Part shown: positions 15,140 to 22,826 of the stretch, piece by piece
Position numbering within the stretch: the first letter of the stretch is position 1
How the letters are laid out: each line of letters begins with the position of its first letter
Source of the DNA: Modestobacter marinus
GTDB taxonomy: Bacteria; Actinomycetota; Actinomycetes; Mycobacteriales; Geodermatophilaceae
DNA: 45,822 bases
NCBI RefSeq assembly: GCF_019799945.1
Contig: NZ_JABGCH010000033.1
Coordinates: 1-45,822, forward strand
Reading direction: 5' to 3'
The notes under the pieces: model-generated
Seen by the model: only the letters and a program-made list of their open reading frames with translations
Database searches by the model: none
What the model was told of the DNA's origin: nothing
Translations under genes and position numbers: made by a program

Positions 15140-15997
15140 TCAGGCCCGCTCGGCGTCCGGTGCCTCCACGGCCGCGGGCTGGTCGGGCTGATCGGCCTGG
15201 TCGCGCAGGAACAGGTACCAGTAGGACGTCGCCACGAAGACGACCGCGCCGACCAGGTTCCCGACGCCGGCGAGCAGCCAGTTGACCAGCGTCTCGCTCC
15301 AGCCGACGTCCGGGACGCCGACGAAGATCGCCGCGGGCAGGAAGAACATGTTGGCGACGATGTGGTCGAAGCCCATCGCGACGAACGCCATGATCGGGAA
15401 GAAGATCGCCAGCACCTTCCCGGAGACGCTCTTCGCGGCCAGCGACATCCACACCGCGAGGCACACCAGCCAGTTGCAGCCGACCCCGCGCAGGAACACC
15501 TGCCACGGCGTCTCGTGCAGCCCCTTCGCCTCGGCGATCGACGCGAGCCGCTCGTAGAGCAGCCCGGGGCTGCCGGTGTCCCCGGCCTCCCCGATCACGC
15601 CGGTCTGCACCGCGAGGAAGTAGGCGACGAACAGCGCGCCGAGGAGGTTGCCGAGCAGCACCAGCGTCAGGTTCTGGACGACATCGCCCACCCCGATCCG
15701 GCCGCGCATCGCGCTCAGCGGGACCAGCATCATGTTGCCGGTCGCGAGGTCCGAGCCGGCGATGAGCACCAGCACGAGACCGAGGGTGAACGCCGCGCCC
15801 ATGAACAGGGTGGGCAGCGTGCCCCACTGCTCGGGCGACAGGCCGGAGGAGACGGTGATCGCCACCAGCGCGCCGAAGGAGATGTAGGCGCCGGCCAGGA
15901 ACGCACTGACGAGCACCTTGTCCCAGGTGCGGTGGGTCTTCTTCGCGCCGGTCTCGACGGCCGCCTGGGCCATCTCCTTCGGTTCACGCGCGGTCAT
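15140..15997 (-). CDS. Formate/nitrite transporter (FNT) family channel
   Basis: 285 residues with six hydrophobic helices. FNT signatures are present: AFLAGAYISFGALVAI in helix 1, AGSDLATGNMM, NLLGALFVAYFLA, GVGCNWLVCLAVWMS and GFDHIVANMFF with the central-pore His, followed by NLVGAVVFV. FNT channels form pentamers and move formate, nitrite or related small anions. No formate lyase or nitrite reductase gene is nearby, so the substrate is open. The C-terminal tail is acidic and Pro/Asp-rich. Confidence 0.9.
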   Translation of the reverse strand: MTAREPKEMAQAAVETGAKKTHRTWDKVLVSAFLAGAYISFGALVAITVSSGLSPEQWGTLPTLFMGAAFTLGLVLVLIAGSDLATGNMMLVPLSAMRGRIGVGDVVQNLTLVLLGNLLGALFVAYFLAVQTGVIGEAGDTGSPGLLYERLASIAEAKGLHETPWQVFLRGVGCNWLVCLAVWMSLAAKSVSGKVLAIFFPIMAFVAMGFDHIVANMFFLPAAIFVGVPDVGWSETLVNWLLAGVGNLVGAVVFVATSYWYLFLRDQADQPDQPAAVEAPDAERA

Positions 15998-16095
15998 CGG
16001 GCCTCCCGGACGTCGCTGCCCGGGCCTCCGCCGGCCTCCCGGGCAGGTCCAGGGTCACCGACCCGGCTCCGTCCTGCCACGCGACGGGATTCGAG

Positions 16096-17700
16096 TCAGC
16101 CGTTGCCGCGGCGCCGGCCGTCGCCGTCGTTGTCCCCGTCGTTGTCGCCGCCGTCGTTGTTGCCGCCGTCGTCGTCGTTTCCGTTGCCGTTGCCGTTGCC
16201 CGGGTTGCCCTCGTCGCCGTTCCCGCCGCCCTCGTCCCCGTTGCCGTCGTCGCCACCGTCGTCGCTGTTCTCGTCCGTCGTCTCGGGCGCGGGCGTGGGC
16301 GTGGGCGGAGGCGGCGGGGTCACGGCGTAGGTCACCGTCACCGCGGTGCCGCGGGGCAGCGGACCGGTCGGGTCGACGGCGATGACCTCACCGTCGGGGA
16401 CGTCGGAGGTCTGCAGCGGCTTCGGGGTGACCGCGAAACCCAGCGCGGTGAGCCCGGCCTGCACGTCGGCCAGGGGTCGGCCCACGAAGTCCGCCGCGGT
16501 CAGGGAGACCAGCTGGACCGTCGGGGCGGCCGTCGTGGTCGGCGCCGGCGGGGCTGCGGTCGGCTGCGGGGTGGCGGTGTCCGACGAGTTGCCGAGCAGT
16601 TGGAAGCCGCCGAACACGATCCCGGCGACGAGCAGGACCGCGAGCGCCGACACGAGGAGGCGTCGCCACCGGCGGCCGGCCGGCTGCTCGCCGTCCGCGG
16701 GGGCGACCTGGTCCAGCGGGGACGCGTCGGACTCGGGCAGGGGGAGGACGCGGGTGGTGGGCATCGGCGACGTGCCGGGCCCGGAGGCCGGGGGCGGGGC
16801 GACCGCGGTCGGGACGGCGACCGGCGGCACCGCGACCGCGGCCCGGCGGGCGGGGCCCGGCTCCCGGGACAGCAGCGCGTCCACCGCGTCACGCAGCGCC
16901 GCGCCGTCGGGGATGCGCACGGCCGGGTCCTTCGCCGTCGCGTGCCCGACCAGCGCCCGGACGTCGACGGGGACGTCGGGCGGCAGCGGCGGCGGCACCT
17001 CCTGGATGTGCATGAGCGCCACCTGCACGGAGCTCTCGCCCTCGAACGCGCGCCGGCCGGCAAGGCACTCGTAGGCCACCAGGCCCAAGGCGTAGACGTC
17101 GCTGGCCGGGCCGGCCTTCCCGCCCTTGGCCTGCTCGGGGGAGAGGTAGTGCGCGGTGCCGACGACCTGGCCGGTGAGGGTGAGCGGCACGCTGGCGGCG
17201 GAGGAGGCGACCCCGAAGTCGGTGATCTTCACCGAGCCGTCCTCGGTGAGCAGCACGTTGCCCGGCTTGACGTCCCGGTGGACGACGCCCGCGGCGTGTG
17301 CGGCGGCCAGCCCGTCGGCGGTCTGCCGCACGATCTGCAGGGTCCGCTCCGGGCGCAGCCGCTGCTCGCGGCGCAGCAGCGACGACAGCGACTCGCCGCG
17401 CACCAGCTCCATCACCAGGTAGGCCAGGTGGTCGCCGGAGGAGGACTGCTCGGCCGGCACCTCGCCGTAGTCGAAGAGGGTGGCGATGTGGGGGTGGATC
17501 AGCCCGGCGGAGTGCTGCGCCTCGGCGCGGAAGCGGGCGAGGAAGGTGGCGTCGCCGGTGAACTCGGTGCGCAGCACCTTGACCGCGACGTCCCGGTTGA
17601 GCACCCGGTCGCGGGCGCGCCACACCTGCCCCATGCCACCCGTGGCGATGAGCGAGGAGAGCTCGTAGCGGCCTCCGATGGCCCCGTCCTGCGGCTGCAT
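16096..17700 (-). CDS. PASTA-type transmembrane Ser/Thr protein kinase with acidic Gly/Asn/Asp tail
   Basis: 534 residues from ATG 17700, with GAGGAG six bases upstream. The kinase domain covers about 10-280: Gly loop TGGMGQV, Lys41 in VAVKVL, HRDVKPGN at 141-148, DFG at 161-163, and the SPEQ form of the APE motif. A basic juxtamembrane stretch precedes one membrane helix (about 348-368). Outside lies one PASTA domain (about 396-461), a Pro/Thr linker, and a 60-residue tail made almost only of Asp, Gly, Asn and Glu ending in RRRGNG. PASTA kinases sense peptidoglycan fragments and regulate cell-wall growth; most have three or four PASTA repeats, so a single repeat is unusual. Confidence 0.92.
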   Translation of the reverse strand: MQPQDGAIGGRYELSSLIATGGMGQVWRARDRVLNRDVAVKVLRTEFTGDATFLARFRAEAQHSAGLIHPHIATLFDYGEVPAEQSSSGDHLAYLVMELVRGESLSSLLRREQRLRPERTLQIVRQTADGLAAAHAAGVVHRDVKPGNVLLTEDGSVKITDFGVASSAASVPLTLTGQVVGTAHYLSPEQAKGGKAGPASDVYALGLVAYECLAGRRAFEGESSVQVALMHIQEVPPPLPPDVPVDVRALVGHATAKDPAVRIPDGAALRDAVDALLSREPGPARRAAVAVPPVAVPTAVAPPPASGPGTSPMPTTRVLPLPESDASPLDQVAPADGEQPAGRRWRRLLVSALAVLLVAGIVFGGFQLLGNSSDTATPQPTAAPPAPTTTAAPTVQLVSLTAADFVGRPLADVQAGLTALGFAVTPKPLQTSDVPDGEVIAVDPTGPLPRGTAVTVTYAVTPPPPPTPTPAPETTDENSDDGGDDGNGDEGGGNGDEGNPGNGNGNGNDDDGGNNDGGDNDGDNDGDGRRRGNG

Positions 17701-18060
17701 CACGCTCCTCGACCGGCCACCGGCCGACCCGGCTGCCGGGTACGACGATCCCACGACCGCGCCCCGTCGTCGCGTGCGTCCCGCGAACGACCGGTGCCCG
17801 GGCGCGTCCCCGTCGAGGACCTCCGCGGCGTGGGTCACTCAGGGACCGGGCCCGGGAAGGGCGCACGTGCACGCGTCGTAGGCGCGGTGTCGACGATCCG
17901 CCGCAACCCGCTGACCCGCACGCTCCTGGGTGCCGGATCGTCCCTGGCCGACGACTGACCGTCCGCACGCGCGGCGGCCGCCCGGGCCGGGGTCGCGGAG
18001 CTTGTCGGCGTCCGGGCGTGGGACGACGCTGAGCGTCCTCATCCACCTGGGGAGGTTGCC
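17701..18060. other. 360-base intergenic region
   Basis: Between the divergent kinase gene (start 17700) and the gene at 18061. It holds the two promoters in principle, but I could not pick convincing hexamers. A 23-codon frame from GTG 17887 to TGA 17958 reads as a basic peptide, without a clear ribosome-binding site; I do not annotate it as a gene. Confidence 0.5.
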
Positions 18061-18411
18061 ATGCGCATGATGCTGAGGGCCGTGATCGACACCCCGTCTG
18101 GCAACACCGTCATCCAGGACGGCTCGATCGCCGGGGTGATCGAACGGATGGTCGAGCAGTTGCACCCCGAGGCCACGTACTTCGCCGAGGACGACGGGAA
18201 GCGTGCCTGCTTCGTGGTGTTCGACATGACCGACGCCGCGCAGCTGCCCGCGATCTCCGAGCCGATGTTCCAGACCGGCAACGCGCGGGTGACGATCACG
18301 CCCTGCATGGACCTCGAGGACCTGAGGCGCGGACTCGCCCAGCTCGGTGGGGCGGCGGCCGCGCCGGCCGGCGACGGCGCCCCCGGCGGGGACTCGGCTT
18401 TCGTCGGCTGA
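18061..18411 (+). CDS. Small conserved protein, possible DUF3303-like
   Basis: 116 residues from ATG 18061, with GGGGAGG at 18049-18055 five bases upstream. The sequence MRMMLRAVIDTPSGN, then PEATYFAEDDGKRACFVVFDM and FQTGNARVTITPCMDLEDL, resembles small actinobacterial proteins with a ferredoxin-like fold (DUF3303 or ABM-like). The last 20 residues are a low-complexity Ala/Gly tail. Function unknown. A hairpin separates it from the convergent dioxygenase gene. Confidence 0.78.
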   Translation: MRMMLRAVIDTPSGNTVIQDGSIAGVIERMVEQLHPEATYFAEDDGKRACFVVFDMTDAAQLPAISEPMFQTGNARVTITPCMDLEDLRRGLAQLGGAAAAPAGDGAPGGDSAFVG

Positions 18412-18467
18412 CACCGCCGGGAGCACCGCAGCGAGCGCCAGCGAGCGAGGAGCGGACCGGGGGCGGA

Positions 18468-18491
18468 AGCCGACCAATGCACCAGTCGGCT
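18468..18491. terminator. Hairpin between convergent genes
   Basis: AGCCGAC (18468-18474) and GTCGGCT (18485-18491) form a 7-bp stem with a 10-base loop. It lies between the stops of the genes ending at 18411 and 18504. Upstream are near-repeats of GCGAGCG (around 18430-18450), a common low-information repeat in these genomes. Confidence 0.45.
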
Positions 18492-18503
18492 GACCGGCGC
18501 CGG

Positions 18504-19367
18504 TCAGGCGGCCTGGAACGACCGCTTGGACAGGCCCATCGCGTAGCCCTCGATCGCGGTGGTCACCGGCGCCTCCGGCTCGGTGGCCGCGCCGAGGGTG
18601 ACGAACAGCGGCGTGAAGTGCTCGACGGTCGGGTGCGAGTACGGCATGCCCGGCGCCCGGGTCGCGAAGGCGGCCAGCTCCTCGACGTCGCCCCGGGCGA
18701 GGGCGTCGGCGGCCCAGGCGTCGAAGTCCGCCGACCAGCCGGGGACCACGTTGCCGGTGAACATCTCCCGGGTCAGGAACGGCAGCCCGTGGGTCATGAA
18801 CCCGCTGCCGATCACCAGCACGCCGTGCTCGCGCAGCGCGCGCAGCCGGCGGCCGAGGGCCAGCAGCTCGGTCGCGTCGGAGGTGGGCAGCGACAGCTGC
18901 AGCACCGGCACGTCGGCGTCGGGGTACATCACCTTCAGCGGCACCCAGGCACCGTGGTCGAGGCCGCGGCCGCGGTGCTCGTGCACCTCCTCGCCGTCGG
19001 GCAGCACCGAGACCACCAGCTGCGCCAGCTCCCCGGCGGGCGGGGTGTCGTAGCGCATCCGGTAGTACATCGGGTGGAAGCCGCCGAAGTCGTAGACGAG
19101 CTCGGTGCCGGCGACGGTGCTGCTGATCGACAGCGGCGCGGACTCCCAGTGCGCGCTGACGATCAGGATCGCCCGCGGCTTGGGCAGCGAGCGCGCCCAG
19201 GTGTGCAGCTGGGCCATCCACGCGGCGTCCTCGAAGGTGGGCGGGGCGCCGTGGCTCAGGTACAGGCTGGGCAGCGCGCCGTCGTCCGGCGTCCACATCC
19301 GCTGCGGGTCGACCGCCTCGAGGGCGGCGGCCCGGTCGAGGTGGGTCTGGAACGGGTGTTGCTGCAT
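18504..19367 (-). CDS. LigB-type extradiol dioxygenase (4,5-DOPA dioxygenase-like)
   Basis: 287 residues from ATG 19367. Family motifs: LPSLYLSHGAPPTFED with the first metal His, ILIVSAHWES with the second His, YDFGGFHPMYYRMRYDTPP, GLDHGAWVPLKVMYP, and VIGSGFMTHGL near the active site. These class III non-haem iron or zinc enzymes cleave catechol rings; DODA-like members often act on unknown aromatic substrates. There is no Shine-Dalgarno sequence, but a promoter and a dyad sit directly against the ATG (see 19375-19404), suggesting a leaderless transcript under a repressor. Confidence 0.9.
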   Translation of the reverse strand: MQQHPFQTHLDRAAALEAVDPQRMWTPDDGALPSLYLSHGAPPTFEDAAWMAQLHTWARSLPKPRAILIVSAHWESAPLSISSTVAGTELVYDFGGFHPMYYRMRYDTPPAGELAQLVVSVLPDGEEVHEHRGRGLDHGAWVPLKVMYPDADVPVLQLSLPTSDATELLALGRRLRALREHGVLVIGSGFMTHGLPFLTREMFTGNVVPGWSADFDAWAADALARGDVEELAAFATRAPGMPYSHPTVEHFTPLFVTLGAATEPEAPVTTAIEGYAMGLSKRSFQAA

Positions 19368-19374
19368 GGTCGGT

Positions 19375-19404
19375 AGCGTAGCCGAAGAGCTTGAGACTTC
19401 AAGC
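19375..19404 (-). promoter_or_regulatory. Promoter with overlapping dyad, probable operator of the dioxygenase gene
   Basis: Read on the minus strand, TTGAAG (19402-19397) and TACGCT (19380-19375) are spaced by 16 bases; TACGCT fits TANNNT. Only seven bases separate this -10 from the ATG at 19367, so transcription would start at or next to the start codon. The inverted repeat GCTTGA-N4-TCAAGC (19389-19404) covers the -35. TTGA/TCAA dyads of this kind are typical of MarR-family operators; no regulator gene is adjacent. Confidence 0.55.
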
Positions 19405-19579
19405 ATCTGCGGACGGACGTCTCCCCGAAGGGGGTCGCCGCCCGCCCGGTCCCCCCGAGGCACCGGATGGACGGCGACCAGTGCGCCGACCGTCCGGTCC
19501 GCGCCTGGGCACGCTAAGTACCGGACGAGATCGTCCGCAACGGGATGGTACGGAATGTGATCGACGTGTGACGGTCGTC

Positions 19580-20341
19580 TCAGCCGGTCGAGGCCAGGGA
19601 GGCGAACGCGATCACGTTGTGCGGGTAGTCGCCGCTGTCCCGGTCGAAGTCCCCGCCGCAGGTGATCAGCCGCAGGCCGGCGTGGTCGAGGTCGCCGTAG
19701 ACCCGGTCGGTCGGGAAGCCGTCCTTGCCGTGTTCCTCGACCCGGTCGACCGTGAAGGTCGCGACCGTGCCGTCGGCACGCTGGACGACGACCGACTCAC
19801 CAGGCAGCAGCGCGGCGAGTCCGTCGAAGGCGCCCGGCTCCCCGCCCCAGTCGACGTGCCCGGCGAGGACGGCCGGCCCGAGTTCCCCGGGTGTGGGGCT
19901 GCCGGTGTACCAGCCGACCGGGTCCGCGGCCGGCGGCACCTCCATGGCCCCGTCGCCGTCCAGGCCGAGCCGGACGACGGGCGAGGTGATGCCGAGGGCC
20001 GGGATCCGCACCCGCACCGGGTCGCTCGGCGGCAGCTGCAGCGCGCCCGGCGTCGGGTACACCGGCAGCGCCAGCGGGAGCCGGTTGCCGGCCGGTGCGT
20101 CTGCCACGGCGGCGACCTCGGCCGGCGCCGCCGGCGCCTCCTGTCGGGGGAACGGGAGGACGGTGAGCAGGCCGGCGGCCGCCAGCGCGGCCGACGTCGC
20201 CGCCCAGAGGTGCGCGGCGCGCGGGCGCGCCGCCCGGGGAGCCCGGTGCCGGGCGCGGGGAGCCGCGGTGGGGGTCAGCGGCGGGGGATAGGCCCCGGTG
20301 ATCCGTACCGGGCCGTCCGACGGGTGGTGCGGTGTGCTCAC
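19580..20341 (-). CDS. Class E/F-type sortase
   Basis: 253 residues from GTG 20341. Basic Pro/Arg-rich cytoplasmic N-terminus, one membrane helix at about 44-63, and an extracellular sortase domain from about 105. Catalytic residues are visible: His162 in LAGHVDW, Cys228 in LRLITCGG and Arg234 in DFDRDSGDY, closing with HNVIAFASL. Such single-pass sortases in actinobacteria attach or process surface proteins. It starts five bases after the stop of an excalibur-domain protein gene on the same strand, which makes that protein a natural candidate partner. Confidence 0.9.
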   Translation of the reverse strand: MSTPHHPSDGPVRITGAYPPPLTPTAAPRARHRAPRAARPRAAHLWAATSAALAAAGLLTVLPFPRQEAPAAPAEVAAVADAPAGNRLPLALPVYPTPGALQLPPSDPVRVRIPALGITSPVVRLGLDGDGAMEVPPAADPVGWYTGSPTPGELGPAVLAGHVDWGGEPGAFDGLAALLPGESVVVQRADGTVATFTVDRVEEHGKDGFPTDRVYGDLDHAGLRLITCGGDFDRDSGDYPHNVIAFASLASTG

Positions 20342-20346
20342 CGCCG

Positions 20347-20754
20347 TCAGGCGGAGGTCCGGGAGCTGCGGCGGGCGGCCACCGCCGCGGCGCCAGCGCC
20401 GGCGAACGCCAGCCCACCGAGCACGTAGGACAGGACACTGCCCTCGTCGGGCGCGGTGCTGCCGTCACCGGCCGCGACCGCGCCGACCGGGCGGGTGGCC
20501 ACCTGGCCGGTGGTCGGGGAGGGGGAGGTGGTCGCGCTGATGCCGACGCCGTAGACATGGTCGTCGCAGGCCCGGCCGTCGTCGTCGGCGTCCAGGCGGT
20601 TGGGGTCGTCGGGGTCCGCGACGAGGACGGCCTGCGCCTGCGCCTGGGTCGCGAAGTCCTCGCAGTCGAGGTCGGCGGCGCCGGCGGTGCCGGCCAGGGG
20701 GACCGACAGGCCTGCGCAGAGGACGACGACGGCGGCGGTACTGCGGGGGCGCAT
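20347..20754 (-). CDS. Secreted excalibur calcium-binding domain protein with C-terminal membrane helix
   Basis: 135 residues from ATG 20754, with AGGAG six bases upstream. Signal peptide with likely cleavage after AGTAGA (about residue 26). The mature start DLDCEDFATQAQAQAVL and LDADDDGRACD are an excalibur domain, with the Asp-rich DxDxDG calcium loop and two paired Cys. A short linker leads to a C-terminal hydrophobic helix and basic ending (AARRSSRTSA), the layout of a sortase substrate, but I see no clear LPxTG or LAxTG before the helix. First gene of a two-gene operon with the sortase. Confidence 0.85.
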   Translation of the reverse strand: MRPRSTAAVVVLCAGLSVPLAGTAGAADLDCEDFATQAQAQAVLVADPDDPNRLDADDDGRACDDHVYGVGISATTSPSPTTGQVATRPVGAVAAGDGSTAPDEGSVLSYVLGGLAFAGAGAAAVAARRSSRTSA

Positions 20755-20897
20755 GTCAGCTCCTGGTACTGGTGGGTCCGGAGGGACAAGCTTCTGCCCC
20801 GACGCGCTCGGGGACCGGGCGGGCGCGCTAGCGTGTCCTCCCACGACGGCGGGCCCCGATTGGCAGGTGCTGCCGAGGGGTTCCCTAGGGTCGCGTC

Positions 20898-21914
20898 ATG
20901 CCGCAGCCCGGGACGCCGCTGGAGAAGATGGGGTTCCTGACCATCGGCCTGTTCGACGAGGCGGACCCCGCCGCCGGGCACGAGACGACGCTGCAGGTGA
21001 TCGAGCTCGGTGAGCAGCTCGGCTTCGACAGCGCGTGGCTGCGCGACCGGCACTTCCAGTACGGCATCTCCTCGCCGGTCGCCGTCCTCGCCGCGGCCAC
21101 CCAGCGCACTCGGCGGATCGAGCTGGGCACCGCCGTCATCCCGCTGGGCTGGGAGAACCCGCTGCGGCTGGCGGAGGACCTCGCGACCGTCGACGTGCTC
21201 AGCGGCGGCCGGCTCAACCCCGGGGTCAGCGTCGGCCCGCCGATGCGGTGGGACGACGTCCGGGACGCCCTCTACCCGGACACCGCCTACGCCGAGGACT
21301 TCAGCTACGAGCGGGTGCTGCGGCTGACGCGGTTCCTCCGCGGCGAGTCCGCGTCCCCGTTCAGCGGGCGGGAGGGCGTGGTGGAGGAGTGGTCCGACCG
21401 GGTGCAGCCGTACTCGCCGGGGCTTGCGGACCGCACTTGGTACGGCGGCGGGAGCCTGCGCTCGGCGCAGTGGGCGGGGGAGAACGGGCTGAACTTCCTG
21501 ACGTCGAGCGTGGTGAAGGCGGAGGAGGGCGAGACGGACTTCGCCGCGATCCAGGCCGCGCACGTGCAGGGGTACAAGGAGGCCAACCCGGCCGGCCGGG
21601 TGTCGCAGGGGCTGGTCGTCATCCCGACGGACTCTGCGTCGCCGGCCCAGCGGGAGAAGTACGCCGCCTACGTCGAGGCGCGCACGCCCCGGACCCGGAC
21701 GCCGCAGGGCCCGGCCCGGCTGATGTTCGCCGAGGACCTGCTGGGCACCTCCGAGCAGATCGCCGAGCGGCTGTACGCGCACGCCGGCTTCCGCGAGGTG
21801 ACCGAGGTGGTGTTCGCGCTGCCGTTCAGCTTCGAGGCCGAGGACTACGTGCAGATCCTCACCGACATGGCGACCACGCTCGGCCCGGCGCTCGGCTGGC
21901 GGCCGCCGGCCTGA
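20898..21914 (+). CDS. LLM-class (luciferase-like) flavin oxidoreductase
   Basis: 338 residues from ATG 20898. Luciferase-like features: the N-terminal GFLTIGLFDE strand, ELGEQLGFDSAWLRDRHF, TRRIELGTAVIPLGWENP, a LAEDLATVDVLSGGRL segment with the usual GR-L-PGV pocket, and a late LLGTSEQIAERL helix. These TIM-barrel enzymes use FMN or F420; the cofactor and substrate cannot be told from sequence. A strong hairpin follows the stop. Confidence 0.88.
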   Translation: MPQPGTPLEKMGFLTIGLFDEADPAAGHETTLQVIELGEQLGFDSAWLRDRHFQYGISSPVAVLAAATQRTRRIELGTAVIPLGWENPLRLAEDLATVDVLSGGRLNPGVSVGPPMRWDDVRDALYPDTAYAEDFSYERVLRLTRFLRGESASPFSGREGVVEEWSDRVQPYSPGLADRTWYGGGSLRSAQWAGENGLNFLTSSVVKAEEGETDFAAIQAAHVQGYKEANPAGRVSQGLVVIPTDSASPAQREKYAAYVEARTPRTRTPQGPARLMFAEDLLGTSEQIAERLYAHAGFREVTEVVFALPFSFEAEDYVQILTDMATTLGPALGWRPPA

Positions 21915-21922
21915 TCGCTGGA

Positions 21923-21949
21923 TGGGGCTCCCGCTGCTTGGGAGCCCCA
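21923..21949. terminator. Strong shared terminator hairpin
   Basis: TGGGGCTCCC (21923-21932) and GGGAGCCCCA (21940-21949) form a perfect 10-bp stem with a 7-base loop, between the stop at 21914 and the convergent gene ending at 21958. Confidence 0.8.
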
Positions 21950-21957
21950 CCAGGGCC

Positions 21958-22581
21958 TCACGCCATCTCGGGGACGTGCAGGTGGGCGATCGTCAGCTCG
22001 AACTCGGCGACCTCGGTGATCGTCGCGCGCATGTGCTGCGCGAACTCCTCGCGCAGCGACGTGCCCGCCTCGCGGGTGCGCTCCATCGCCTCCCGGCTCT
22101 CGTAGGTCACCGCCGCGACCCCGCGGTTGCGCATCCGGTCGACCATCAGGCTGACGCTGCAGAAACCGGGCAGCTCCTCCATTCGGGGCATCAGCGCCAT
22201 CCGGAACGCGTCGATCATCTGGTCGGCCTCGCCGGGCATCATGTCCAGCCAGGTCGCCCGGACGCAGGCGCCGTCCCCGGCCGGCCGGACGCGGTGCAGG
22301 ACGGCGATCTGCCATTCCTCGACGTCGACCGAGTCGGCCCGCAGCGCCTCCGCCGCCCGGCTCCGGATCTCCTTCACCATCTGCGCGCTCGCGCTCATGG
22401 CCTCGTCGCTGGCCCAGGCGGTCGTCACGATGCACCGGCCGCTCTCGCGGTCGGCGAGCATCGACATGCCGACGCAGCCGCTCATGCCCTGCACCGTGGG
22501 CCAGACCTGGTCGCGACAGAAGGCGATCCCCTCGTCCATCGCACGCGGGTCGCCGCGGACGGTCGTCGTCCTCGCGTACAT
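21958..22581 (-). CDS. Two-domain ferredoxin-like protein, paralogue of the 10741-11364 gene
   Basis: 207 residues, exactly the length of its paralogue, starting MYARTTTVRGDPRAMDEGI. Shared blocks include SGRCIVTTAW, an AVLHRVRPAG segment, FCSVSLMVDR and a late EVAEFELTIAHLHVPE ending. Each half carries an alpha+beta barrel pattern like antibiotic-biosynthesis monooxygenases. No enzymatic residue can be assigned. The conserved pairing of length, start and blocks suggests duplication within this lineage; the two copies lie about 11 kb apart on the same strand. Confidence 0.8.
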   Translation of the reverse strand: MYARTTTVRGDPRAMDEGIAFCRDQVWPTVQGMSGCVGMSMLADRESGRCIVTTAWASDEAMSASAQMVKEIRSRAAEALRADSVDVEEWQIAVLHRVRPAGDGACVRATWLDMMPGEADQMIDAFRMALMPRMEELPGFCSVSLMVDRMRNRGVAAVTYESREAMERTREAGTSLREEFAQHMRATITEVAEFELTIAHLHVPEMA

Positions 22582-22826
22582 GCCAGTGCTCCTCCCTGGC
22601 GATGCCCCGGCGGCACCGCCGCACGGTCAGCGTCCTCGCGCGCGGCCGGTCGGGGAAACGGGCTCGGTGTCCGGCGTGGCGGGTGCGGCGCGTACGGACC
22701 GTGTGCATCCCGACGCGCACGCAGGAGTCGACCGCGTGTGGAGCGACGCACCGTCGTCCGGCGGTACCGGCTGCGGTCCCGGCGGCCGATGACGGTGGGG
22801 AGATCCCCGGCGGAAGGAACTGTCCC

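Noticed and set aside
13590-15191. Plus-strand frame of 533 codons opposite the glutathione transferase homologue
   Set aside because: Low-complexity Val/Arg/Gly reading antisense to a gene with a clear CPWA active site.
17887-17958. A 23-codon ORF between the kinase and the gene at 18061
   Set aside because: No ribosome-binding site and too short to support by composition; only noted in the intergenic entry.
18430-18450. GCGAGCG repeats as a regulatory element
   Set aside because: This is a common low-complexity motif in GC-rich actinobacterial spacers, and it lies between two convergent genes where a promoter is not expected.
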